A stretch of 64,000 nt of DNA from Cryoendolithus antarcticus. Its lineage: Eukaryota; Ascomycota; Dothideomycetes; Cladosporiales; Cladosporiaceae. How positions within the stretch are numbered: position 1 is the first letter of the stretch; each line of letters opens with the position of its first letter. A model generated the notes under the pieces. That model was not told the DNA's origin, ran no database searches, and saw only the letters and a program-made list of their open reading frames with translations. Positions 30,501 through 39,583 of this stretch are shown here, piece by piece. The stretch spans positions 271,001-335,000 of the forward strand of contig NAJO01000011.1 in the NCBI GenBank assembly GCA_002077065.1, written 5' to 3'. Position numbers and translations under genes: made by a program.

Positions 30501-32058
30501 CAAACTGAAGGAGCAATGTCATGCACCTGAAACACTTCTCAAACTCTTCGCAATACGCACTAAGTACAGATCGCGCAAAGACGAGGTGGGTTCCGTTCGT
30601 GGACTTATACAAGAAGCACGCGCGCTCGAAGGCGCCATGCAGTGGCAGAACGGCAGTGCGAGAGCTCAATCCGAAGCCAATATAGTACAGCAGCACATTG
30701 CGTGCTTGCAATCAGTATACACGGCGTACACGCGTGCTCTTGCCGGCCTCGAGAAAGAGATCGACTTGTTCCGCTCTACCCAGAACTCTCGTCTGGACTT
30801 CTACAGACAGCTGCAAGATCTTTCCGACGCTGTAGCACCCTACAAAGAAGACCAAGACCAGGAGCTCGACGTTCAGGCATTTGAAGCAGTAACGGCCAAG
30901 GAGCTGCAGCAGAACAATACTTTGGCGCTGCTGAAGACAAAGTATCGCTTCCTGCTGCACCTTCGCGATGAGAGTGATGACCACTCCACTTCAAGGATCT
31001 GTGTCATCTGCCAGAGCACCTTCGAAAATGGCGTACTTACTGTGTGCGGCCATCAGTATTGCAAAGAGTGCATTCAGCATTGGTGGCAGCAGCATCGATC
31101 CTGCCCAGTCTGTAAACGTCGTCTTGCGCTGGTTGACTTTCACGACATCACCTACAAGCCCCAAGAGCTGCGCGCTCAAGAGGAAGAACAGGGCAGCATA
31201 CCCTCGCAAAATGGGACTGAGAGAGAGCCAGGCATCAGCTCCCTCGCCAAGACGATGTCGATCTACTCTGAAGTCGACAGCAAGATTCTCTCGGAGATCA
31301 AGTCCATCGACCTCCCCAACAGTTATGGTACGAAGATCGATACCCTCACCCGTCATCTCCTGTGGATTCGCGAACACGATCCGGGCGCCAAGTCCATCGT
31401 CTTCTCGCAATATCGCCAGTTCTTAGATGTGCTCACCAGTGCCTTCAAAGAGTGCAAAGTCGGCTACAGCCGCCTTGGGCAGCTCAACGCAGTCGAACGC
31501 TTCCGCCAAGATCCTAGCGTTGACTGTATGCTGCTCGACGCAAAGACTGACTCCTCGGGTCTTACACTCGTCAACGCTACCCATGTATTTATCTGTGAGC
31601 CTCTCATACAGACAGCTGTCGAGCTCCAAGCCATTGCTCGTGTGCACCGCATCGGACAAACCCGGCAGACGACAGTGTGGATGTATCTCATCTCTGATAC
31701 TGTGGAAGAGAGCATATACTCGCTGTCCGTCACTCGCCGCATGGCGCATGTGCAATCTCGTCAGGAGCTCGCTCGGCGCGCGGAGAAGTCTAGATCCACC
31801 ACTCCTGCACCGCTGGGCGAGCAAGCGATCGAAATGGCAGACACAGAGGAGCTGCAGAGCGCAAGCTTGGGTAAGCTGCTAGCAGGCGGCAAGTACGGAG
31901 GAGAGCTCGTGGGCAACGGCGATCTGTGGGGCTGCCTTTTTGGCAAAGTCAGGCCACCTGCCGGTGAGACTGAGACAGGGCTAAGGAAAGACTTCGAAAG
32001 GGAAGTCAGAGGCTTTGCTGCCGAGAGGAGACGAGCCAATGGGTTGACAGTTGTCTGA
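27520..32058 (+). CDS. SHPRH/Irc20-type SNF2 helicase with RING finger
   Basis: This intronless gene encodes about 1,512 residues. The ATG of MAPISRRAVAS (27520) is the first real start; the frame is open upstream but lacks an ATG. The SNF2 ATPase has GGLLAEEMGLGKTVEMI (motif I, ~364) and VMDEAQML (motif II, ~512; DEAQ is typical of SHPRH/Irc20). A long coiled-coil insert separates the lobes (~700-1150). A C3HC4 RING (CVICQSTF..CGHQYCKECI..CPVCKRRL) lies at ~1159-1202. The helicase C-lobe has KSIVFSQYRQFLDVL and QAIARVHRIGQTRQT (~1290-1400). SHPRH-type proteins are nuclear E3 ubiquitin ligases in PCNA polyubiquitination and damage tolerance; yeast Irc20 has a similar size (~1,550). Motif order and length agree. 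Confidence 0.9.
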   Translation: MAPISRRAVASVLSSQVVSQDERSILIEAGGFRPARWFMEKGQADAIVEDDENDEDRPARKRRKLSVARPKHYVAKNNRVSSMPPARELIPLARVAIDFHFTGSVGDSCPEVAAIDADVSFVGADETLVIAYGIGEDHGTTHMRFALPTAKGAILKIAFDGLPPDVIGDLRLIALPGRQKQTCDGTATKDHPATITRCILKHARGKTHNVVRLEASLFWRDGVAAFPAGLPTGKERTVYADYDIKERFQPDESRTEVEHNQSWTPQDFYESVHVPDARETPAFATNMETELYPFQRRALGWMLHREGMQSRNESLVRLSKGEIDIDQVKFYDEVPDADGAVCYVNHLQGKITRHRPDELTAGISGGLLAEEMGLGKTVEMIALILANRSSTDTTGYVLDEDTGAQVWPSKATLIVTPPSILPQWHLEMARHAPSLRVMHYTGVPKVTKRGVSDDDVLKDLTQNYDVVLTTYQVLTREVHFAEDPPDRGMRNARRFERTRSPLVRVRFWRAVMDEAQMLESSVTAAARVACKIPRVHSWAVSGTPLRKDVADLHGLLVFLRVRLLANNTRLWSHLITNHRHTFKRLFGTISLRHTKAQIRDELRLPPQKRVVITMPFTAIEQQHYRTLVDEMRQDLHVEANGSPVLGDWDPNHPSNVEVMRAWLLRLRQTCLHPQVGGHNRRAVGRGQAPLRTVTQVLEVMIEQNESSTRTEEHAALASQLLRAHIIGNNAEDKHRSEKSLVVYEDAAKKSATLVTEARKRLDEAAKLTTSMMDDNSSSEPAPLYGRVRNHLRTALELNHVCAFFTATACYQIKADESLTAPGSERFAQLEQREAQLYEDAKILRREILADTARKSEDLMSKMRSLDKEKRPTKMPKIKDLTSLGGIESRRVVEKSDDLYDTIRGLSAVILSWRLKMAEYLLEPLVDNEGVETTGDEYEDSTKQQDELYVYFDALRACAADLNTFVTGEDAPLIDHEAKQLVRSAKRHLDPDDHDKLKEQCHAPETLLKLFAIRTKYRSRKDEVGSVRGLIQEARALEGAMQWQNGSARAQSEANIVQQHIACLQSVYTAYTRALAGLEKEIDLFRSTQNSRLDFYRQLQDLSDAVAPYKEDQDQELDVQAFEAVTAKELQQNNTLALLKTKYRFLLHLRDESDDHSTSRICVICQSTFENGVLTVCGHQYCKECIQHWWQQHRSCPVCKRRLALVDFHDITYKPQELRAQEEEQGSIPSQNGTEREPGISSLAKTMSIYSEVDSKILSEIKSIDLPNSYGTKIDTLTRHLLWIREHDPGAKSIVFSQYRQFLDVLTSAFKECKVGYSRLGQLNAVERFRQDPSVDCMLLDAKTDSSGLTLVNATHVFICEPLIQTAVELQAIARVHRIGQTRQTTVWMYLISDTVEESIYSLSVTRRMAHVQSRQELARRAEKSRSTTPAPLGEQAIEMADTEELQSASLGKLLAGGKYGGELVGNGDLWGCLFGKVRPPAGETETGLRKDFEREVRGFAAERRRANGLTVV

Positions 32059-32155
32059 TAGGCGCTGCTTGAAGCACTATCAACACAGATAGTGTTGAAC
32101 GAGATTGTCTCCCGCTTGTCCTAAGATGGCCTTCACTGTGCCCTCTACCTTATTA

Positions 32156-33376
32156 TCAGGACCCACCGAATGCAAAAGGTATGCCGAACGCACCTAGGAC
32201 AACAGTGCCGACCAGTGGCAGGATCTTCATGATCAACTGCCCAGCGGAGCGCTTGCCGCTCTTCTCCTTCTTCATTTCGTCAATCTCAGCTTGCATCGCG
32301 ACCCGCTGCTCATGTCGCAGTTTACCCTGATTAGCCGTCAACTTCGCCACGACTTCGTCGAAGTCCAATTTCTGCGCACTCAGCTGCTTCTCCAGTTTAC
32401 GGTCGTACGCACTGCGCAGGTCATCCATCTCATTCTGCATACGTCGGGTCTCGTTTCGTCGTTCATAGTGCAGCAGGTCCTGCTCCTCTCGGATCTTGCC
32501 AAGCTTACGCTCGTAGTCTTTCTTGGATTGCTCCAAAGCTTCCTTGACTTCTTCGTCACGAGCAGCTACTGCTTCTTGCATCTCGCTGCGGATCTTGACA
32601 AGCTCGGCTTGGTACTCCTTCTCCACACGAAGGACCTCTTCGTTGACTGTGTTCCCTGCAGTGGTGTCGACGAGACGTTTCTCTTGCTCAACGAGCTCGC
32701 GCTGAATCTGAAGTACTTCGGGAGCCGCACCCATGAGAGCACGCACAATCTCGACTGCACCACCTCGGGTGTCGTCGCTGTCCCAACGGACCATTCGCGC
32801 TCCGCGCGCAATCAAAGGTTGCCAGAAATTTGCCTTGTCACGGAGCTCGGTCTCCTTCGCCACAGCCTTGTCGAATTCGCCGCAGCTACGAGCCGTGTCC
32901 CAGCGGTTAGTGGTGAGGAGGACGGACTTCATTGGCGACTCTCCGCACAGATCCTTGAACATCTTCAGGTTACGCAGAGAAGACCCGTACATCCTCGGAT
33001 CCTGGATAGACTGCATGTAGACAATGCCATTGAGTTTGAGGTGTGGTGGATTGCGGTAAGTAAAGTCGAGATAATTCGCGATCTCCGTGAGGACCTCTGC
33101 CTCACTTCTGCTGCTGTCGTTGAAGCCCGGCGTGTCGATCAGGGTGACATGTCGGCCATCGAGTTCGAATTCGAAAGGTTCCACATCAGTTGTACCTGCT
33201 CGGGTTAGAGATACCTAGTCCCAAGGATACTCAACTGATGAAGACTTACAGGACTCATACTGGTGTCCTATCTTGATCCCTTGTAGCTGGGTAACCTGCT
33301 CGATGAATGTACTTTTGCCAGAACCCGTGACGCCCATCACCGCTATGCGAACTGGAGGGCCCACATAGGCTGGCAT
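32156..33376 (-). CDS. AIG1/GIMAP-like GTPase with C-terminal membrane anchor
   Basis: Two exons (33376-33250 and 33195-32156) with a 54-nt GTAAGT..CAG intron give 388 residues. The P-loop GVTGSGKS is at 15-22, G3 DTPGF at 63-67, and the likely G4 segment is TNRWD. The NGIVYMQSIQDPRMYGSS block is typical of fungal AIG1-like/septin-related GTPases. Residues ~190-350 form a long charged coiled coil, and the C-terminus ends in a hydrophobic segment (IMKILPLVGTVVLGAFGIPF). That architecture suggests a membrane-tethered GTPase that oligomerises, by analogy to GIMAPs. The exact role in fungi is not established. Its 3' end faces the SNF2-RING gene with stops ~100 nt apart. Confidence 0.85.
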
Positions 33377-34360
33377 GTCTCTGCTCTGTCGGGCGCTTGA
33401 ACCCCAAGCAAACCTGTCGACGACTCTATGCTACAGCCCCAGTCTACGAGTCGCGTGGTATGTCAAACGCGTGCAGGCTTTGTTCACTCGACGTTTGATT
33501 CCGCTTTCTGCAATAATCCAGTAGCGACTTCTTGAGCAATGCCCGCTCGGAGCAGATAGTTTCAGGTACGCACTTACTCTTTATCAGGCGTGATCAGGTG
33601 GTGTAGTATATGCATAGGTATGCCCTTTACGGACATAACACCGTATCCGGTATCTGGCCCCATGCAGGACGTGTCATGGTTCCCGCATGCTTTGCTGATC
33701 CCAATCAAGCCACGACCGGTGAGCATCAATTGTTCAAGCCTCGTGCGAGCGGGTTCATGCAGGAGGACTGCATACAGATTAGCCTAGCCTTGTGCATGAC
33801 CGTAGTGCGCCTGGTGCAGACGATGGCGCCGAAGCTCCGCTACGCAAAAGCCTTCGCATCTCATCCCTCGGATACCTCCCTATGAGTTGACCTCCAGATT
33901 TAATCAGAGATGTAAGCTGTGGAAGAGTGCTCGTACAGCAAGCAGTGCCAAGGTACAGTACAAAGCACAGGCCATCTTTGCGTCATGGACATATGTAGAG
34001 CAAGCCTCAAGGTACCTCGACAACCACAATCCTTCGCCATGCAGACGCCTACTCGTGCAATAGCTGCGGCGTGCTGCCTGCGACCGCCAACGGCACGAGA
34101 ACGGAGCCACTCCATCGACTGCATCCGAGGACCCAAGTCGAACGGTTCTCGAGGCTGCGCGGGCGCCAGACGAACAGATGGCATAGACGTCTTGCTTGAC
34201 AATTAGACACATTTTGGCAGCTTGTTGACACGACGCGGTGGTCTCGGTAGCAAAGGATGCACTTTGAGCTTCCTCATCGCAAAGGCGCTACTATCCAGTC
34301 TCACTGATGCACGTAGGCTTGCGGCCGGTCTCTGACCTGGTCGCTACTGTCTTCGCATGG
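33377..34360. other. intergenic, no gene called
   Basis: This ~980-nt stretch contains the promoter of the AIG1-like GTPase gene near 33377-33550. Elsewhere I see only short frames with Cys/His/Arg-rich products and no family features. No tRNA-like T-arm was recognised. It could include a degraded gene, but nothing supports that. Confidence 0.4.
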
Positions 34361-35923
34361 CTATTTGTCATCTAGATACACCACCGCAGGGCACCATACT
34401 TGGTACTGGTCGTAGCCCTCTGCCTCATGCGTGCCTGCTGCTCGAAACGCGGGCTGTACAACCACCTTAATCCACTTCCCGTCGTGGGTATGATCCTCCG
34501 AATCGTCAATACGATGAAGGCTGTGTGCCTGGAGAATCTTCGACTTGATATCAAAGTTGACGCCTGCAAGATCCGCCAAGTAGTCACATCGGAGCGATGG
34601 CCGCTGCACCCAAAGGCGCATGCTGAGGCTTCCGGCTTTCTGGTAGGCTAGCACAAGTTCTTGGACGAATTCTTCGAGTATGCTGCTCTCTAGACGGCGC
34701 AGCAATGGCTCGGGGAGTTTCTTCGCGTATTGCGTGGCGAGATTTTCACAGGTGACGTCGATCGACTGCTTGATAGCCGCAGTCTCAATCTTCGCCGATT
34801 CTGACTCAAGATCAAGTGGGTTCATAAGGCGCAGAGTGTCTGAACGCCAGAGCGCTGCCTTTCTCGGGTCATCTATCCTGATCAGTCTGGCAAGCATACA
34901 GAGGGCTGTGACGCGTCACCTACACTTGAGTGCACGCTTCCACACATCATGGAAGGCATTTCTGTCTGCTACGAAAAAGAATGGACTCTCCAATATCGTC
35001 ATCGCGATGTGATCAGAGATTAAGGCAGCCAAGCATAGCTGCGACGCGCGCTTGATGCTCGTGAGCTCGTCAAGCGCCTCGACGCCTTTCGATCCAAAGC
35101 GTACGACATGATTAAGTGAGGATCTCAGATCAAGCCTTAGCGATGGATCACTGGACTCACGCTCTGACGCGAGCCATGTGTCCGCCGCATACGTCCTGGA
35201 GAGTTTCCAGATGCTCGCGTGGAGGTCTTCGAGCTCTCCGCGGATCTGTCCCACATCCATCGGCATCCAGCGGGCGGAGTCCATGGCTGAGAATGAGGAG
35301 GCTTGCAATGCACAGATCTCCTCATTTTGGCTCTCGTTCTTCTTTTGAGAAACATGCAGTTCAGATTCAAGAGATGCATACTGATGCAAATGATGATCTC
35401 GCTCTGTCTGAAAGGCAACAACGACTTCCTCCAGGTGCGTACGATGATCTCGCTCTTTGTGGTAATTATGGACCAGTTCGTTCCATTCCTGAATGTTGGG
35501 CTGTCTCGGCGTGCTCGGCCCATCGGCCTAGTGAGGTATCAGTACTGGTCTCGCACCTCTATACTTTGTCAGAGCACGAACTTTGGAGCTCACGTTTGCC
35601 CTCTGAGAGGAGCTGGACCTTGATTGCGTGTTGGCATTCGAAGCTGGCGTTCGAACCTCTTTCCGAGATACATTTGATGAAGCGGATACATTTGTACGTC
35701 CAGCCTCCGTCGGCAGTGCCGATGCCACTGACTTTGAGGTCTTGGTCTCCACCTTATCAGGTTTCCTGAGGGTCTTCTTCTGAGATCAGTGAGTACGCAC
35801 ATCCCCACAGGCAACATCAGTAACGCTCACCACGTCCACGCCGCGATCACCATTCTTTACTTCTCTGGGCATATTCTGTATGGTACCGGGATCTTGTAGA
35901 CTTTGACCGATCCTCTTGAGCAT
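34361..35923 (-). CDS. four-exon hypothetical protein with coiled coil
   Basis: Exons 35923-35831, 35779-35594, 35527-34920 and 34877-34361 sum to 468 codons (467 residues) with consistent phases; introns are 51, 66 and 42 nt. The N-terminal ~95 residues are Lys/Ser/Arg-rich and disordered. A central coiled coil contains two near-identical copies of the segment ERDHH/ERDHR (around 35385-35450). A globular helical domain from ~165 onward includes RGELEDLHASIWKLSRTYAA, and is followed by DDPRKAALWRSDTLRLMNPL. The type recalls large lineage-restricted fungal families found in many copies, but I cannot name it. The short last intron (42 nt) is the weakest junction. Confidence 0.65.
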
Positions 35924-36727
35924 TGCAGCAAATCCAGAAGAAGTCAACAGTAAAGCACGAGCTGTTCTTCGCTAAGCAAATGAAGCCGTACCTACATTAA
36001 CTTAGACTAGTCAACGAAGGCAGGATAGCGCTCGGTCGGCGTTACCGCTGTGGCTTGAGCCAAGGCACCACCATATCAAACTCGGCCGGCCTGGCTACAG
36101 CCTTGCATTAACATCATGCACGCGGGCTTACACTATCAAAATTCCAGTGGCATGATTGGGACGCTTTTGTGGAATTGTTGACCCCGCAGAATGCCTCGCT
36201 GCAGCACATGGGGGCCAAAACACGCAGCCTGCATTTTCGACTGCAGATAAGGCATGCACTTTACTAGCACATCAGGTTTGTGGCTTACCTGGCGCATACA
36301 CTTGTCGGTGGATGTCCATGTTTAGGCTTAGCGCCGCGATATGCAGTCCAGCATCTGTGCTAGTTAAGTGTTCATCAAGCAGACAAGCGGACTTCCTCTC
36401 CACCTCCAATCGTCTAAGAGCAACGCTGATATCGCGACTCTTGATCCAATACCTACAAAGACGCGCGCTCCATTGGACGTTTTGCCAACGTCGCGCCAAA
36501 TCCGATCGAGCATCCCACTCGCATCGGCCCTTTGTGACCGCTTCCACGAACGTCGTGGTAATCTCTCAGCCAAGCCGCATTGACAACAAAGCCTGGAAGC
36601 GCTGCGCGATCGTGCAAGATCAGGAGTGTTCCTACAACTTGACACAGTGTCTCAACCCATCTGGGCCATGTAATTCACATCACTCCGCGAAGTCTGAACA
36701 TTGCGCTGCAGCAATATAGTGGACAGC
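35924..36727. other. divergent intergenic region
   Basis: About 800 nt separate the starts of the minus-strand coiled-coil gene and the plus-strand Hsp70-like gene. A 187-codon frame (36156-36719, plus) and shorter antisense frames exist, but their composition is irregular and none has family features. I treat it as promoter DNA plus non-coding sequence. Confidence 0.4.
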
Positions 36728-37658
36728 ATGGAACATCCACAGATGAGTTCGAAGATCATGGACCTCTACGAAGCTCCACGCGAGGCGCCTCCGCCCTATG
36801 TTTCTGGCCGTCATCGACTAATCGTGGGGATCGACTACGGCACGACGTACTCTGGTAGGTGAACTTGAGCATGATATGCTCTCGCAATACTAGCAAGCCT
36901 GCTCACATGAGTTAGGCATTAGCTATGTCACTTCCGACAAGAAACACATCGACGATATTCATGTCGTGAGATCTTGGCCAGGCAAAGACGGCGAGTGGAA
37001 GACGCCGACTCGGATTGCTTATGCCTCGGAGAATCAGAAGATTGCACTTGAAGAGAACCAATGGGGCTATCGCGCCGAGGCACCGATGGTGATGTGCAGC
37101 TGGACGAAGCTGTTACTAGATGCTTCCGCCCGTCCTGCACAGAGCGACGACCACCGACTACAATCTGATATCGAAAGCGGGAAGTTGAGACTACCTGCTC
37201 ATCGCAATGCTCAAGGCGTCACTGCAGACTACCTACACGAGCTCTACAAGCATCTCAAACAGAAGCTTACGAGGGAGTTGGGAGCGAGCATCGTCGCAAG
37301 CACTCCCATGGACGTCTGGCTCACCGTACCTGCCGTGTGGTCGGATCAGGCTCAGAGCGCGACTAGGGAAGCCGCATTAGAGGCTGGTTTCGGCAAAGGA
37401 AATGGTGACACTATCAGCATCATCCCTGAACCCGAGGCTGCTGCTGTTGCTGTGCTGAAGACCATCTCAAGACCTGAAGCTCTCAATAAGCCTGCGGTAT
37501 GTCGCTCAGTGCCTTCTCACTTGCTGCGCTGACGTCGCCGTAGCCGGGTGAAACGATCATGATTGTCGACTGTGGCGGCGGAACCGTTGACATTACGACC
37601 TATGCTGTGGAGAAAGTCGACCCGGCTCCGGTGTTTGAGGAAGTCTGCGTTGGGATTG

Positions 37659-37724
37659 GCAAGTTGCAGCAAACCCCTACTTGGCATTTTCATCGTGCAG
37701 TCGTGACTGACAGAAGTTTGACAG
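37659..37724 (+). other. GC-AG intron in the Hsp70-like gene
   Basis: The donor reads G|GCAAGT, with GC in place of GT. The intron is 66 nt, has GTGACTGAC near its end and an ACAG acceptor. No GT donor nearby gives the frame that continues into AKCGSTSIDRAF, which matches the family. GC-AG introns are known but uncommon in fungi. Confidence 0.65.
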
Positions 37725-37801
37725 GCGCGAAGTGCGGCTCAACTTCGATCGATAGAGCGTTCCACGAACTCATGAGTGAACGCTTCGGCTCGGCCTGGGG
37801 T

Positions 37802-37804
37802 TAA
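37802..37804 (+). other. in-frame TAA in the Hsp70-like gene
   Basis: This stop is the only interruption of an otherwise intact 610-codon spliced frame. One C-to-T change in a CAA (Gln) codon would produce it. Confidence 0.7.
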
Positions 37805-38958
37805 ATCGAGGAACGTCGCAAGGGACCTGGCAGCAAGTTCATGGACCAGTGGGAAAGGGTTAAGCGGTCTTTTGGCGACACCGGCGATGAGCGTAATTCA
37901 GAGTTGCAGCTGATCATCCGCGACGCTCCTGACTCCCAATACTACGATGAAGAGGAAGGCATGGTGAAGCTCACGAAGGCCGACGTGCGACAAGTCTTCG
38001 AGCCCGCTGTAGCCGAAGTCATAGCGTTAGTAGTGCAGCAGAATGAGACCATTAAGACCGTGGGCAAGAAGCTCGACGTGCGTGTTCGCGAGCATATACG
38101 ATCGGCATAAGCTAATCCAGCAATAGCGACTGGTGCTTGTCGGCGGCTTCGGCGAGTCCGCATATCTCTACTCGAGGCTCAAGAAGTGGTGTCAGACTAG
38201 AGGCATCCAAGCATACTGTCCCGAGTACCCGTATGTTGCGCTTCCCTTGAAGACAGAGGATCTTGCACTAACGTATACATGTTCAGACAAGCAGCGATCG
38301 TCCGAGGCGCTGCTCTCCGCGGATTGATCGGGATTGCGCCGCGTACCAAACGATGTCGCCGACATTACGGCTGCGCAATCGCGTTCCCGTTTCGAGAAGG
38401 TGTCGATCCGCCGAGCGACGCGATCAAGCTTCCGCTCAGTACCATCAAGCATTGCAAGAACCGCATGCTTTGGATGATCAAGAAGGTATGTGTTCAGACG
38501 TCTAGTTCTGAGCCGTGTTGTCAAACCTTTCGAGTATTGGCTGATGCAATATCAGGGCGACGTGATCAGCGAAGACACGACGGGTTCACATAAGATCACT
38601 TACACACAAGAAGTAAAAGCGACGGATAAGACCTGGACAATGCGCCTATACAGTAGTGAAGCAGACGACGCACCACAGCGCACATCGTCCCAATGTTAGT
38701 GGCTGCTCAAGTCCGCAGCATTCTACACAACGCTGACTTTCCACAGCAATCGATCAGGTTGGCACGGTGACGGTCGACATGGGGGCGATCAAGACCTCAA
38801 CATACAAGGAGAAGCGCGGTGGCATGTTCTCGCGCGACAAGTTCCAGAAGATCCCGATGGAGATCGAAGTGAACTTCGGAGCGAAGAGTGGCGTGCTGGG
38901 CGTACGAGCGCTTTGCGATGGTCAAGTCGCAGGCGCTGCTGAGCTGACATTTGATTGA

Positions 38959-39583
38959 TGTGAGCCGAAAGTGGCGAGAAATCGACGGTCTGCCCTAAGG
39001 GACGATACGCTGCAGTATGGGAGACGTAGGAAGAGGCGATGTGCTGGCTTTCGGTCTTCACTCCTCGTGGCGCGAACATTGAAGCGGCCAGGTCATGTGC
39101 ACGCAGATAGGAAAGGAGTGGTAAGGTGTGGCATAGGACGGCATGAACCGCGCAACTCGTTTAATGATGGCGACCGGATGTACGGGAAGAACTAGACACA
39201 GAGCAAGCGGCAGAATACCCAGCTCATTCACTCAGCTATAGCGCCTTCGAAGTTCGATTATATAGGTATTCCTCCGGCTCGGTTGCTGAAGCAAATGGCG
39301 ACCTTCAAATCGAGAAGGCAAGATAGCGAAAGCTGAACGTACTGTTAAAGACAAGACGCTCACGACTTGCTGCGACTGCATAACTTCCTAATTGATCGTG
39401 AGGGTAGCAGCATAGCATCTTACTGTCGCAGACCAATCGACGGCAGCAGTGATCTCGTTAAGGCGTGAGGCGTGAAGAAAGCAACTTGAACAAAATTGCA
39501 AATGGCAAAAAGGTTGCTTGTGTGACTATGAAAGCCAAAGAAGTAACGAGCTATGTATATTCCCAGCCTCCTTCATACATCCT
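38959..39583. other. convergent intergenic region
   Basis: About 625 nt lie between the ends of the Hsp70-like gene (plus strand) and the xylanase gene (minus strand). Frames are short and unconvincing, and AT content rises in places (39250-39340, 39440-39530). It should hold both 3' untranslated regions. Confidence 0.45.

Larger units (their letters stand above)
36728..38958 (+). pseudogene. Hsp70-like ATPase gene with one in-frame stop
   Basis: Eight exons (36728-36854, 36916-37496, 37544-37658, 37725-38077, 38127-38230, 38287-38485, 38556-38694, 38747-38958) total exactly 610 codons. The protein has an actin/Hsp70-like nucleotide-binding fold: phosphate-1 VGIDYGTTYSG (~34-44), PAVWSDQAQSATREAA, phosphate-2 VDCGGGTVDIT and the adenosine motif LVLVGGFGESAYL. 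It belongs to the HSPA12-like Hsp70 relatives expanded in filamentous fungi, and it lacks a typical Hsp70 substrate-binding domain. The fourth exon carries an in-frame TAA at 37802-37804 (between FGSAWG and IEERRKGPGSKFM). All other splice sites and frames are intact. It is a very recent pseudogene, a gene with stop read-through, or a base-call error. Confidence 0.75.

Noticed and set aside
36156..36719. 187-codon plus-strand frame upstream of the Hsp70-like gene
   Set aside because: Irregular composition, no domain and overlapping antisense frames of similar quality; likely chance.
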